From positions 14,056,539 through 14,120,538 of the forward strand of contig OX359250.1 in assembly GCA_947179485.1 (NCBI GenBank): a DNA stretch of 64,000 nt. Reading direction: 5' to 3'. The position numbers and the translations under genes were made by a program. Each line of letters starts with the position of its first letter. The stretch's first letter is position 1. Below the pieces are notes generated by a model. The model worked only from the letters and a program-made list of their open reading frames with translations. It did not search any database and had not been told where the DNA came from. Positions 8,872 to 20,121 of the stretch are shown piece after piece. The stretch is from Allacma fusca. Taxonomy: Eukaryota > Arthropoda > Collembola > Symphypleona > Sminthuridae.

Positions 8872-11800
8872 TTATTCAAAGATATGTATGTCCTTATGAC
8901 CGAATGCTACGCTATTGTACTTACTAAGCCAAAACTTCTTTGAGTCAAAGCTGTTCAACGCTTTCTTATTTAATTTTATAGTGTACAATTCATGTTTAAA
9001 ACTACGAATTGATGTCATGGGTACGTCCCAAACCACACCCTCTTCCAACGACTTGACAAACATTTCATATGTTATTCTATTCTTACGCGCTACCTTAACT
9101 ATACCCTTTGCTCTTATATAAGAAACGTTTTCACGTTCCAAATCATCGGTTTTAAGTAAACAATATAATTTAGGAGCCAGAAACACACCTTTGCATAATA
9201 CACTGTTTGGCATCTCATCCTTCATCAAGCCTAAAATGCCTTTTTGATCAACATTATACAACATGTCTTTTCGCTTATCCTTACAATTCATGTATACACT
9301 GAAATCAAACCTCTTCTCATTATTGTCATAATACAGCCTTTTCAAATCATCGTACAAATCATCAGTAATAATTAAATATACAAATGAATCTGTATCCATC
9401 ATGCATATTTGCGACTTATGCCCAGGATAGTACTTCTTTGTGAAGTCATAATGAAACTGATACATATGCGCTTTCGATATTTCAAGTACAGCACTTCCCG
9501 AAGCAATCATCGAATCTAACATTACAGACAATTTTTTCATATAAAAGATTACTAAGTCACCATTAAAGACAATTTCTAAACTATCTAGTGTGGGTTTATT
9601 TGCCCACTTTCTGCATTGGGATGCGCACCTGGCAAAGCGACTATTTTGATGTTTTCTTTTGTCCATGCACATCCTTCCGTAACACACATTTGGGTATATC
9701 TTCATTAATTTATTCTTATATGCAGATGTTGCCAAAGCGCGTTCTCTTGCACAAAATTCTACATAGGGTTTCATCCATTTCTTTTGTAAAAATGAAAGAA
9801 TTCTGTGCACTTTTGATATTTCTATCCCTATTTTAATGTATACTTGCAGAGTTCTAAAATGAACGACATATTTTTTCTTCGGTTTTAATGAACATATTAG
9901 TTTCTCGCCCTTTATTTGATTTAATGTAATTCCCTTTCTACGAACCTGCTCTTGGGAACATGGTGATAAATCATTAAAATCAGTAAACTCCTTTTCGGGA
10001 CCTGGGGGAAAATCACTTAAATAATCGTGTAGCTCTGGAGGAATGTTATAATCGACTTCAAAAAAATAACCTCTGGGATCGTCATCACTGATTGACATAA
10101 TCCAATCAATTATCTCCGACTTTGTCTTGTCTAGCCAATCAGCTTGACGTACCCATTCATATCCCCCATATGGTAAACTTTGAGACATTGCATATCCATA
10201 TAAATTGGTCATGTCCCAATACTGAAGGTAGCTATGTGGCTTATCTGGGCAATATTGATTACCCATATAAGGATTGTTAACCTCAGCATGTTTTAGGCAT
10301 GTCTGTGTTATTCCACCTCTAATTGACTTTTCCAAAAATAGATACATCTCAGCGTCTTGGATCAAATCAAATTCTGTCTTACTCATAATAATGCTGGCAT
10401 CTTTACTCAATCCTGGCAGGCTTACATAATGTGCTGGATCTACTGAGAAAGATTCAATTGTTGTTTTTCTAAACTGTTCGAAAACGTCACATAACAATGC
10501 AACGTCGGATAATACGTACAAATCATGAAACTCGCCTATTGTTCTTATATTGAATTTACTCCAGACTGTTTGCGCATGTTCATATTCCTCCTCACTAATT
10601 GTCTCTTCCGTTAATGAAGAATAAAAATACTGTCTGGGAGGGAGCTGCACTTCATCGAATTTACTAAAATCACTCATGTATTCATAAGGATAATATTGTT
10701 TCTTGTACAATAATTCAATGTCTTCCGCAGTAAAATCATTAAAAAGATGTTGAACAGTGCTAAATATTTCTGTCCCATCTTTTCGGGCGGTATCCACAAT
10801 GTTTTGGAGAGATTCGGGTAGAAATTTTAAAGAGTCTACAAATCTTATGATATTTCCCTTATCAGTTTTCATAGAAATGCTCATGTGCTTTTCATGTGTC
10901 AAGGGTATTGAATTAACAGATTTAATTTTTTCATTGTCTGGTTTAATTCCTTTTAAAATAAATTGAGAGTCGTATGATAAATTGTGAAAGAATACTGGAA
11001 TAAAAATACGTACTCTTGCATTTAAATTACATACTTTGTGAGCAAAGCCTATAACTTCATTCGTGATGTGATCGTGGTGAATAACTTTTGTTTCATAGTA
11101 TTGAAATTCTTTTGCACAAAGACAACATTTTAAAGTAGTATCTCGAAGTACCTTTTGCTCTTCGGTCAAGTTTGGAACATTTTTATGCATTCGCTGGCAT
11201 TCCCTTAATTCCTGGAAATACGGCTCTGTTTTTTCTATAATACTCTCAATAAATCTTTCGTGTGCATCCTCACCACGATAACATTCCGAATGCATGGTTT
11301 GCCCAGAGTGGTGCTTAATTATGTAAGCATAACCACACGGAAGATGTTCAGATACTTTAACTGTATTCTGCTGATGTTCGAGTATACAGTCAACGTCTGA
11401 ACAGGATTGCAGTAATGGACACTCATCCCTTTGTACTGGTTTTAAAATAGACTCAAAGTCTGCATAAATTACAAACCATTGGATCAATGTCCGATTAAAA
11501 TCCATGAAATTATACTTCCTTTTAGTCGGAAATCGCGTAATTTGCGGTTTGTAAGTTATGCAGATTTCTCTATGTCTGCCTAAAGTTTCCATGCTTAAAA
11601 ATCTTTGAAGACATGAATAACAATAATACTTTTGTCCTCGCCCATTTTCATTAATTAATGATGAAAGGCCGCTTGTGGGGTTCTCGTCTGATTGTTTTAG
11701 TAGTACATAATGACTGCGCTCTTCATGAGTCACTAAAAGCAAATCAATATGCTTTTCAGCATCTACATTTGAACTAACATATAATGGATACACATTGCCT

Positions 11801-12863
11801 CTTTTTCTATGATGCCCATATTTGGTTGTATAGTTTTCACCATTTTCCTCGTACCCTATAACATTCACTGACAACCTTACATTCTTTTGCTCAAATTTGC
11901 GAATATCTTTTATTTGTACGGGATATTTTAAAAAGCTATGATTAATTGTTTTGGCAATGTCTAGATAAGATTTTGCTTTAGTTGCCTTTTTCCTAGAACG
12001 CTCACTTCCTCTGTATAGGGGCTTTAATTCGGCTAAAATTGAATAAAGAAAGCATTTCTGATCATTTATATTCTCTACATTAACCACACAGTTCTTCGAT
12101 TTTAATCCCGGTGGAATTTCAAAGAATGTACTTTCACCGCCACTTAATGGGTTAAAAGGGACCGTGGTGAACGAAAATTCCTTAATTTTAACCACACTCC
12201 AATTACTACCTCTAGTGATTAGCATTGTCAAATCATCGGACATTTTTTTTGCCATTAATTTGATTGTAGGGGTAATCATACTTTTATCCAAAATCTTATG
12301 ACACATTGAATTCAGAAAAAATATTTCTTGGATATTTTCTTCAAATGTTCTTTTTTCCATTAAAATCTTTGCATGAGAAAAAAATGAGCTTGCATGTTTT
12401 TCTCGTAATATTCCTTCCATTGTCTCTCTTAAAATGTTATTGATAGTATGGAAAAGTCCATCAATTGACATAAATTCTCGATCTCCTAAGAACAGGACAT
12501 ATTCCTTACACGTATTAAAAGCATTGGCTTTTAATGAGAACCGTAATCCTAAATTGTTATCATTATTTCTTACGTTACCTCCTATTTGTAAACTATCTGA
12601 TTCATTACCATAATATAGTGATCGATGGATTTGATATTTGTGGACATCTAAGTCAGCTCTAGTCCTAAATCTAATGGCGCATACTGTACAGAAGCGGTCC
12701 CGGTATTCTTTAATTTGATGCTGGAGTTCCTCTTCAGATGCAGCTTGTGATTGTCGTTCTTGTTCGTTGTGTAATAGATGTGGCTGTTGGTTGTATTGCT
12801 CAAGGAGAGAGATGCTGTTGGGTGTTTCTATGTGACCCAAGACATCTGTACCCTTTTCTTTTT
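8872..12863 (-). CDS. Protein-primed family B DNA polymerase, main exon
   Basis: About 1329 codons open from a splice acceptor (TTCTTCAG, exon start 12863) to the stop at 8872. Numbering from a TTG at 12840: C2H2 finger C51/C54/H67/H72; C2HC finger C407/C410/H423/C427; Exo I DFES at 461-464; an HNH/endonuclease VII-like Cys-His segment at 572-605 (CLC ... HDHIT ... CN); Exo II HNLSYDS at 619-625; Exo III Y775/D779; polymerase motif A DMTNLYG at 876-882; motif B NVCYG at 1051-1055; motif C DTDS at 1149-1152. All catalytic motifs are present, so it should replicate the element. There is no in-frame ATG before residue 123, beyond the first zinc finger, so the N-terminus must come from an upstream exon. 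Confidence 0.93.
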
Positions 12864-12986
12864 CTGAAGAAGAAAAACCGAAAATTAATCGCTAAACCGG
12901 CATAGTCTTGATCATATTGTTTATGCATGTCATGTAATGATGCATTCGTTTATGCATTACAAGGTAAAACAATATATTACCCGTGT

Positions 12987-14523
12987 TTACGGTTCCTCCT
13001 CCTCCTCTTCCAAGTCCTCCGCCTCCTCCTCTGATGATGAAATTAACATCGGATTCTTCACCATCCTTCTCATTTTCGCTATAGCCATACGAAATTCTTC
13101 TACACTGGTGTCGTCGGCGGATTCTAATGCATCCGTCGTGGACTCCGGGCTCCCTTCCTTCATGTCGGAACCGGCTGATTCCGTGTCCGAGTCCATATGA
13201 TGATTTGAATCGTTTGGTTCTCTCGGGGGTTCCGCTGTCATCACCATCGCTTGAGTCAAGGTCTCGTCGTCGGAAATGGTTATTAGAATCGGCTGTTGCT
13301 GACCTAGAAGAGCTCTTTCGCGTTGTTGATGATGACTGTTCAATACCAGCTGACTTGGTCCGCTCACGGCTATTTCCCCAGAAACTACATCCTGGCTGTT
13401 CATCATCTTCAGTATTTCTTGATTGTTGCATGATTTGGCCAGTGGACGATTTTCTAAAAAAGTCGCATACTTTGGCTTAGCTGAAAAAAAAAACGGAATT
13501 CATAACTCAATGGGATACAAATTATTAGCATTGTAATTATAGCAGGTTGCATTCAATGTGTAAATTCCTACCACTTGGCTGAGTCATCCAATTTCCCACC
13601 GTATTTGGAGGTGCATTGAAATCATAGACATGTCCTGAATCATCCGTCATCTGATCATCGATGCTAAATGTATTAGCCCTGACGGTATCCCCTTTCACAT
13701 TTCCTACATTGGTAAATAATAATTACGTATTGCATAATCAGGTAGCATTAAAATCTGATTTATGCACGCATTTGTCATAAGAAATTATAATGTACGAGGC
13801 GAATTAAATACCTTGCTCTGAGTCCCCTAGATTATCATGTGTAACATGATCGGGATTTTGATTACCGTCTGGAATGCTGTGGGACACTGGTATTGCGTCA
13901 CCTTCTGAAAACAGTGACATTATTTATAAAATCAATCTATCAATGCAATTACAGTGCGTCGTTGTTACAAACATATCTAGGCTAATATCTCTCGAGCTTT
14001 ATATCTTCATATGTATCTATAACTACGTGCCTCACTACCTTCATACAATACATCATGCTTCATATTAATAAAAGTTAGCATTGACCATACTTCCGCTAAA
14101 ATTATTCAATTATTCATTTTGTGAAAATTCATACCTTCCACATTTTGCAAGATTGAAGATTCATGTAATCCAGGTTTGTCCCCAGCCTTCGAGTCTGAAC
14201 CCGGTAACTCGTCTTCCATTTCGTTGCCTTGCACATCCGGCACACTCGCAATTTCTCCATTGTTACTTCTACCATTTAGCTCGGATTCTGCAAAAAAAGA
14301 GAGTACAAAACATATATTATGTATGTAGGCTCCTAAACTTAAACATAACTCGTGAACTAGAAAGAGTAAATTAATCAGCACCGTAAAGAACACTTCAAAT
14401 ATATTCATTAAAAATACCTATGAATGGCTCTCGCTCAAATAATTCTGCCCAATTAATATGGAATTGGTCGTTATGATTCTCCAAGTTATCATATTCCCTA
14501 CCGCAAGTAGTACACAAATTCAT
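12987..14523 (-). CDS. Five-exon zinc-finger/acidic protein gene (325 aa), upstream of the polymerase
   Basis: Exons 14523-14418, 14287-14135, 13904-13812, 13703-13572 and 13480-12987, all with GT...AG ends and all joined in phase 1; the total is 978 nt. Exon 1 starts at an ATG and encodes a C2H2-like finger (CTTC ... HNDQFH). The middle exons encode a polar, Asn/Asp/Ser-rich region. Exon 5 contains an ILITISDDE segment that resembles a SUMO-interaction motif, then an acidic C-terminus ending in a Glu run. A transcriptional or replication-accessory role is possible but not shown. Frames on the same strand within exon 5 that give Arg/Gly-rich products are shadows. See the separate finding on exon sharing with the polymerase. 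Confidence 0.7.
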
Positions 14524-14835
14524 CTTATCACAGATACACTCTCTCACTTTTTTCTACTTAGGAATTTTAAACGGACAAATTTTGATTAAACAAAAGCAAA
14601 AAAACAAAGAGGGCAATTTGGTTAATCTCACTTGGGCTTATATCGGAAGACTGAGAGAATTCAGCTATGTCTGTCGTCCGATAGTTTTACGATGTAATAA
14701 CGGGCGTCAAATTTCCAAAGCCATCGTGAGTTGATTCTCGCGAATAAAATCCTCTCTACACTCTAACTCTCCTCTAACTCTCCACACCATCCCGGATTAT
14801 TTCCTCCAGTGAAATTTATCTACTTATCTAGAACC

Positions 14836-16239
14836 ATGGTTAGCCACCCTGTGATGGAAATTGTGAAGAAAAATCTGAAAACCAGGAATGTGCAATTCAT
14901 ACCGTGTTTCTACATTGGTAGGGACGATGCCGTTGACCCTGCCCGATATCGAATCCAAGTTGACGAAGTTGTACGAATGGGGAAACATTTCATTTACCAG
15001 GAATCAAAATCCCGAACCGGAGCTTTTATCATTGCTCCTTTTGCGGAGACAGGGATCAAGGAAATGAATCACAAGCGATTCACGACTAAGGTTCCGCCTT
15101 TCCCCCTTTTCTTCCGAAATGGTAACGATTGGTGCTTTATGATGCACGTTTTTGAGAGTTGGGCTCGAAAGGCTTTGAACACGGACGAGAATAATATAAC
15201 TCGTAATGACATCAATTACGAAAATCCACTACTGACACTCATCTCAATGTCTACAACTCTCCAGGACTTGTAAGTGTTAATTCATTTGCTATTTCTTGTG
15301 ATGAATCATTTAATGAAAATTTTGATGTTATTTCTGTCGTGTTTCGTGCATCCTAATTACATTAGCATTTGTGTTGTTTTTGTTATTTACAGTCAACGAC
15401 TATATCCTGACCAACGACACATGGAAGGCCTCTTTGCATGGGCCAATATTTGCATTTGTCCATACTGTGCTATGACGAATGTAAATCCTCTCCAAAACCA
15501 AATCAGAGACTTGATGTGCCATTCTGGAAGGATGTATGAACGGACACATCATCGTCGGTCAGGCTACAGAAATTGTTTCGACCTTTATCGAATGCACCTT
15601 ATCTGTTCAGAGCACTATATTCAGCCGGTGGAGTCAACACCAGAAATGGGGCTGAACTCAAATATAACTGAAATGTTAAAAGTCGCAGCAATAATTGTCG
15701 AGAACATCCGGGCAAACTACTTAGGATTCGGAAAAATCCAATTTACATTCCATGTGGATCACTACAAGGACGGTCAACAACTTGATGACATTGAGATTGG
15801 AGATATGATATCTCTCCCCGTGAGTCTTTCAATCCCACTTGTCTGTCTGCAGGCCTACCTATTCAAGTTTGCTTACTACTTGATGAATGATGAACCACGT
15901 CTCAGAGAGGTTGGCCATATTTACAAGGAGCCTTTGTTTTTGGTTTCAAGGATGCAATCTTCACCAGCGTAAGTTAAATTTTGTATTTGTAAATTCTATA
16001 TTTTTTTTTTGAATTTAAACTATATTCCCGATAAAATTGCATATATTTGGAATTACCTTTACAGAACCATCACGGCTGCAGCAAAACTCCGAATTATGGA
16101 ATTTCGAAGCCGATTCCGTGGTCTCCATAGTGATCCAACACTTTGCTTTTCATCCCGGGAGAGGAACTTTGTGACCGAGCAGCTTGGACAACTTGGGTAT
16201 GATCTTACTCCATTGAGGATGAATCATGTTGTTATTTAA
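14836..16239 (+). CDS. Unrecognised three-exon gene (394 aa)
   Basis: Exons 14836-15269, 15393-15968 and 16065-16239. Donors are GTAAGT in both introns and acceptors are TTTACAG in both; both joins are phase 2 and the total is 1185 nt. Start chosen at the ATG with ACC upstream (ACCATGG). The protein is soluble-looking. A Cys/His cluster (CICPYC, then C, HH, C, C) near the start of exon 2 could bind zinc. Exon 2 also has an aromatic hydrophobic stretch near its end. Divergently transcribed from the zinc-finger gene, 312 bp apart, so the two may share a promoter region. No family recognised. Confidence 0.65.
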
Positions 16240-16620
16240 TCCTACATTAAATATCAAAATTCATGACTACTTAAGGATTATTCAATAAAATGATATAATC
16301 CCTGAATTAACACATTGTTGTAAAATACTAGCATATATCGTTTCATACCAACATAGTTCAATTTTGCAAGTCATAATAATTTTCTTTAAAATGCTCAATT
16401 ATTTACTTTATCATTATAATCACTTCATCACGTATGCCACTACAAATTAGAATTTAAAAAATAATACTTACGTTTTCTGTCATCCATCCGATTTATCATC
16501 ATGGTAAACTCATGATTTTGAAAGTTTTTGCATATTCATAAGGTGGTTACAGCACGTATAGTTTGTCATTGCAGTTCCATACATATTTGAACAATGTTTA
16601 CCTTAACTTGTGAAACGGTA

Positions 16621-16752
16621 CCGTGAGGGTATTATTTAAAGTATATATGCTAAGCATGATTGAATAGAACTGTAAGGGGAAAGGGACCGTGCGGGATTTA
16701 TTTAAAGTATGTATACTTAGCATGACTGAATAGGAGTGGAAGGGAAAGAGGG
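16621..16752. repeat. Two 66-bp tandem units, partial third
   Basis: Units 16621-16686 and 16687-16752 start with CCGTG and share ATTTAAAGTAT and a TTGAATAG-like core; a third unit begins at 16753 (CCGAGAGGG) and fades. Each holds a TTTAAAGTAT(A/G)TAT core. It lies in the 880-bp gap between two unrecognised genes, about 370 bp upstream of the second; the rest of that gap shows only AT-rich sequence. Confidence 0.7.
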
Positions 16753-17121
16753 CCGAGAGGGAATTAAAAGAACTAACTTTTGCTATTTTCTTGTAAAATT
16801 CCTCAGTTTCTTCAATTTACACACACTATTACACTTAATTCTGCTGGAAATGACTTTTTAGAGCTTTATTCTGTGGGAGACAAGTATAATTGAGCTTAAT
16901 TACTTTAATTACGATTAACTCCAATTAAATGATTGCAATTAGCAACTTTTACACGTGAAATACGTTCAATACGGACGTACTTATGATTAGAAACAATAAA
17001 AAGTTGTAACTATGATTTGATGTTTCGGGTGGGGCTGGCACATACTGGCATTCTACTACAATGGCTGACACACGTGACTAATAGTAGAGAGGGAAATCTG
17101 TAAGGAGAGGGAAATTTTTTC

Positions 17122-17894
17122 ATGTGTAGTATCAACCTGTTGAATTCTTTGATAAAAGGTGTCCGTACAATCATGAATTCAATTGTTGAAGCTTGGAAAG
17201 CTGAAGGTACGTCGTACTACATGTTGGAGTTGTGGTTGCAAGCAATTTGGAAGGAAACAACCGTAGGAAGAATAGACACCTTGTACTATCCTGGAGGAAT
17301 TCGATTGCCCCTTGTTGCTGGCCGTGAACTGTTGACACAAGATTTGGAAAGAAGAATTAAAAGACGTCATGACAAAATCCTGATTCATCTTAACATGCTT
17401 GCGGGTGAGCACAATTTTGGAGGATTATTGCTTATTGAGATGAAGGATCTATATGTCAAGTACTATGGGGCTTACGTCAACGAAGAAGTGAAATGGAAAG
17501 TTTCAACTTTTGCAAATGAGGTGCTGAAGGCAATTGAAACTCGTGGACTGGACTGTTACACTGGAAAAGTGCAATTTCGATTTAATCAGCGTTGGAGATA
17601 TCCTAAGTAAGTGTCAGATTATTGACAGGTTTAAATATTTTTTATCTTGCGCTTTAGTCATGTCAAACATTAATTATCGTGAACTTTTGTTGATTTAGTG
17701 TTCAATGCTTGGGAGGGCTTGTGACTGCATTTTACTTCCGCGAACACATGAGATGGGAGACTATCAACGATGATATCTCTGATGGTGAGATGATGAAGGT
17801 TCTGAAGGATTTTGCACGAAAGGAGCAGGATCGGGCAGAATTTAAGGCCGTCGTAGATTTCCTCAGCAACAAGAGGAGATTCAATATTTTCTGA
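17122..17894 (+). CDS. Unrecognised two-exon gene (226 aa)
   Basis: Exon 1 17122-17606 ends at a GTAAGTG donor; exon 2 17699-17894 follows a TTTAG acceptor; phase 2 join, 681 nt total. A second in-frame ATG at 17173 could be the start. The protein is helical and charged, with a LLLIEMKDLYVKYYG segment mid-protein and a basic/aromatic segment (FRFNQRWRYP) at the splice junction. No known motif. An AATAAA lies at 17937. Its intron style matches the gene at 14836, so it is probably the last gene of this element before repeat-rich DNA begins. Confidence 0.6.
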
Positions 17895-18196
17895 GATTTT
17901 CCCTTATTTTTGGTATTTTTTTACATAATAAATACAAATATTTAATGAATTATGTGATGTGTCTATTTATTTACTGCGTAGGTCAGTTTTATACTGAGCG
18001 TCAGCATGTGATTAGATAATCCTGGCCGTTATGTCGTACGTCACTGTGGATGAGGTGGTGCTGGTGCTGGGGGGTGTGCATGTGTGTGTGTGAAGTGTAC
18101 ATGGAGTAACGGACTGATTTGCGAATCTCTCCTCCAGCCCCTCGTCCATGTACATAATTGATTCATGTGCTGGGCACAGCAGCTCAGCTCATTATG

Positions 18197-18308
18197 CCTG
18201 AGCAACTCAGGTCCTATTCTTGTACCTGAGCAACTCAGGACCTATCCTTGTACCTGGGCAGCTCAGGTCCTATCCTTGTACCTGAGCAGCTCAGGTCCTA
18301 TCCTTTAA
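18197..18308. repeat. 28-bp minisatellite, four units
   Basis: Four head-to-tail 28-bp units starting at 18197, 18225, 18253 and 18281, each beginning CCTG(A/G)GCA(A/G)CTCAGG and containing CCTAT(T/C)CTT. Differences between units are single substitutions. Two looser CCTGGGCA copies follow near 18338 and 18352. Confidence 0.85.
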
Positions 18309-18823
18309 CACGGGATTTTAGGTATAGGCGGTGTACCTGGGCAGCACCGTACCTGGGCATATGAGCCTACTCCCCTACTCACGTTGAGTTTTGCACCACA
18401 TGTATACTACAATTTTAATTGTTGTCAATTGTGATTTAAAACATGATCAACCAGTACTATTCTATTATTGTGTACTCTATAATAATATAAAAAAATTGTC
18501 AACGATTTGCGAAAATTGAGGGAAAAGAATGTTTATAACCGTTTTTAACCGTTTAACTGTATGTCATGGAAGCTGTAACCGTAATTTTGGATAACTGTTT
18601 TAACCTTTTAACAGAATAGCAAGGATGCCGTAACAGTTTTTACCAATAACCCTTTCTTCAGATAATGTAAACGAAAACGTTAATAATTCTGACAGAAACG
18701 TTAAGGTATTAACCAAACCCATATTTTTCGGTTTTAAATCGCTGTTTGAGTCAGTTATTAAGTGTAAAAATTTGAAGTGATTTCATGTCAGTCAGTATTG
18801 CAATAAACTCTGATAATTTAAAT

Positions 18824-19160
18824 TAGGGATGCCAATGTTCTGCCCCAGATTTGTATGGTCGGGTTCAGTCTGATCCAAGACTTGGACCAGACCAGATAAA
18901 ATTGGTTCAACTTTAGGACTAGACCAGATAACAGGACCATGGTCCTAAAAGTACGCAAAATAAAAAATTACGAATTATCAAAATCAGTTGGAACAAATTA
19001 AAAATTTCATTTCTGGTGATAAAACAAGAATTTCGCCGAATAAAATGTGATTGTTTAATTGCTCTTCGTGGTTTTCTGGACCATGCTCCGGGCCATGCTT
19101 GGGCTTCGGATCCTACCCGTTTCATAAAACATGCATCAGACCAGACCATTGGCATCACTG
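18824..19160. mobile_element. hAT-like MITE (337 bp)
   Basis: Ends are TAGGGATGCCAATG on the left and the reverse complement of CAGTGATGCCAATG on the right, a CA(G)nGATGCC-type hAT terminus. Flanking 8-bp candidate target-site duplications (18816-18823 and 19161-19168) match at 7 of 8 positions (A/TTTTAAAT type). The interior has repeated GACCAGACCAG motifs and no coding frame, so it is non-autonomous. Confidence 0.65.
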
Positions 19161-19884
19161 TTTTAAATACAGATAGTACCTTACGATTAGGTTAGGGTAT
19201 AACCTAACGCAACGCGACCCCTCAAGAAAATAAAGGTTATTTTTGTAGCCATCAATCTTTGGTTGTGGTCTTTTATTGTTGACCTTATTGAATTTTTAAA
19301 TTATGTTAATTTTTTTTATTAAAAACTGTTTCCCGAAACCCAAGCCAAACATTTTGACCTCCCGTCTCCACATAGCTCAATAATGCTTGTACAGTTCAGG
19401 TCCCTAATAAAAAAATAATTGACCTGATCGTGAATCTTTGAACAATTTGAAATCGTACATTCCAAGTTATAGTTACTATAGTTACCACACCAATAAATAT
19501 GTTCTTAAAATTTTGGACCAGACAGTAATACCATTCCTGGATAATGATCATAACATACAACTTGGTTGGACCAAACTTGATAGGTTTGGAATATTGAAAA
19601 GTGTACTAAAACGTTAACAAAAGGAGTTTATTTCAGTTATAATAATGACTAAAATTAAATATACGCTGCTTAGTAAAAGATTTGCATCGCAATAATAAAT
19701 AACGAGCACTGCACAGCCAGCAATTGCTGCCCCAGCGAGGCAAATGTAAATAGGGAAGGCAGCAAATGTAGTTGTATGCAATAGCATAATAATAGCACAA
19801 CCCTAGTAAAAGTGTAGACTAACATACGGTAATATGATTTTTTAATTAAATTTTGCTTTAATAATTTTATTGTTTAAAATAGTT

Positions 19885-20121
19885 CTCTCTTCTAATTTGA
19901 AAGAGTGGGCCGTCTTGGTAGTAGACGTTTGCCCGTGGCAATGTCGCCGCCATTGCTACTGTATAGTGATTTTTTGTTCATTTAGAAAATAATAATTTAA
20001 ATAATTTATTTAGCCAGTTCATTGTTGGCTCAACCAATAAAAAAAGCGCGCGGAAATTTGAATCTCAAATTCGTATTACACCCAAGACCAAGACGGCCCA
20101 CTCTTTCAAATTAGTAGAGAG
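19885..20121. mobile_element. Inverted-repeat element with 35-bp arms
   Basis: Arms 19885-19919 and 20087-20121 are reverse complements with one mismatch and contain AAAGAGTGGGCCGTCTTGG. No obvious target duplication. A related arm (CCACTCTTTCAA ... AGAAGAGAGG) occurs at about 46940-46975, and the GCACTGCACAGCCA sequence at about 19707 recurs near 46807, so this is a dispersed family. Confidence 0.6.

Noticed and set aside
12892-13431. Arg/Gly-rich minus-strand frame next to the polymerase
   Set aside because: It overlaps exon 5 of the zinc-finger gene in another frame; only the acidic frame joins all four upstream exons in phase.
18197-18308. CRISPR-like array
   Set aside because: The four units are contiguous without spacers, in a eukaryotic context; it is a plain minisatellite.
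19180-19205. TTAGG-type telomere repeats
   Set aside because: Only two adjacent copies within a small palindrome, far too few for an interstitial telomere array.
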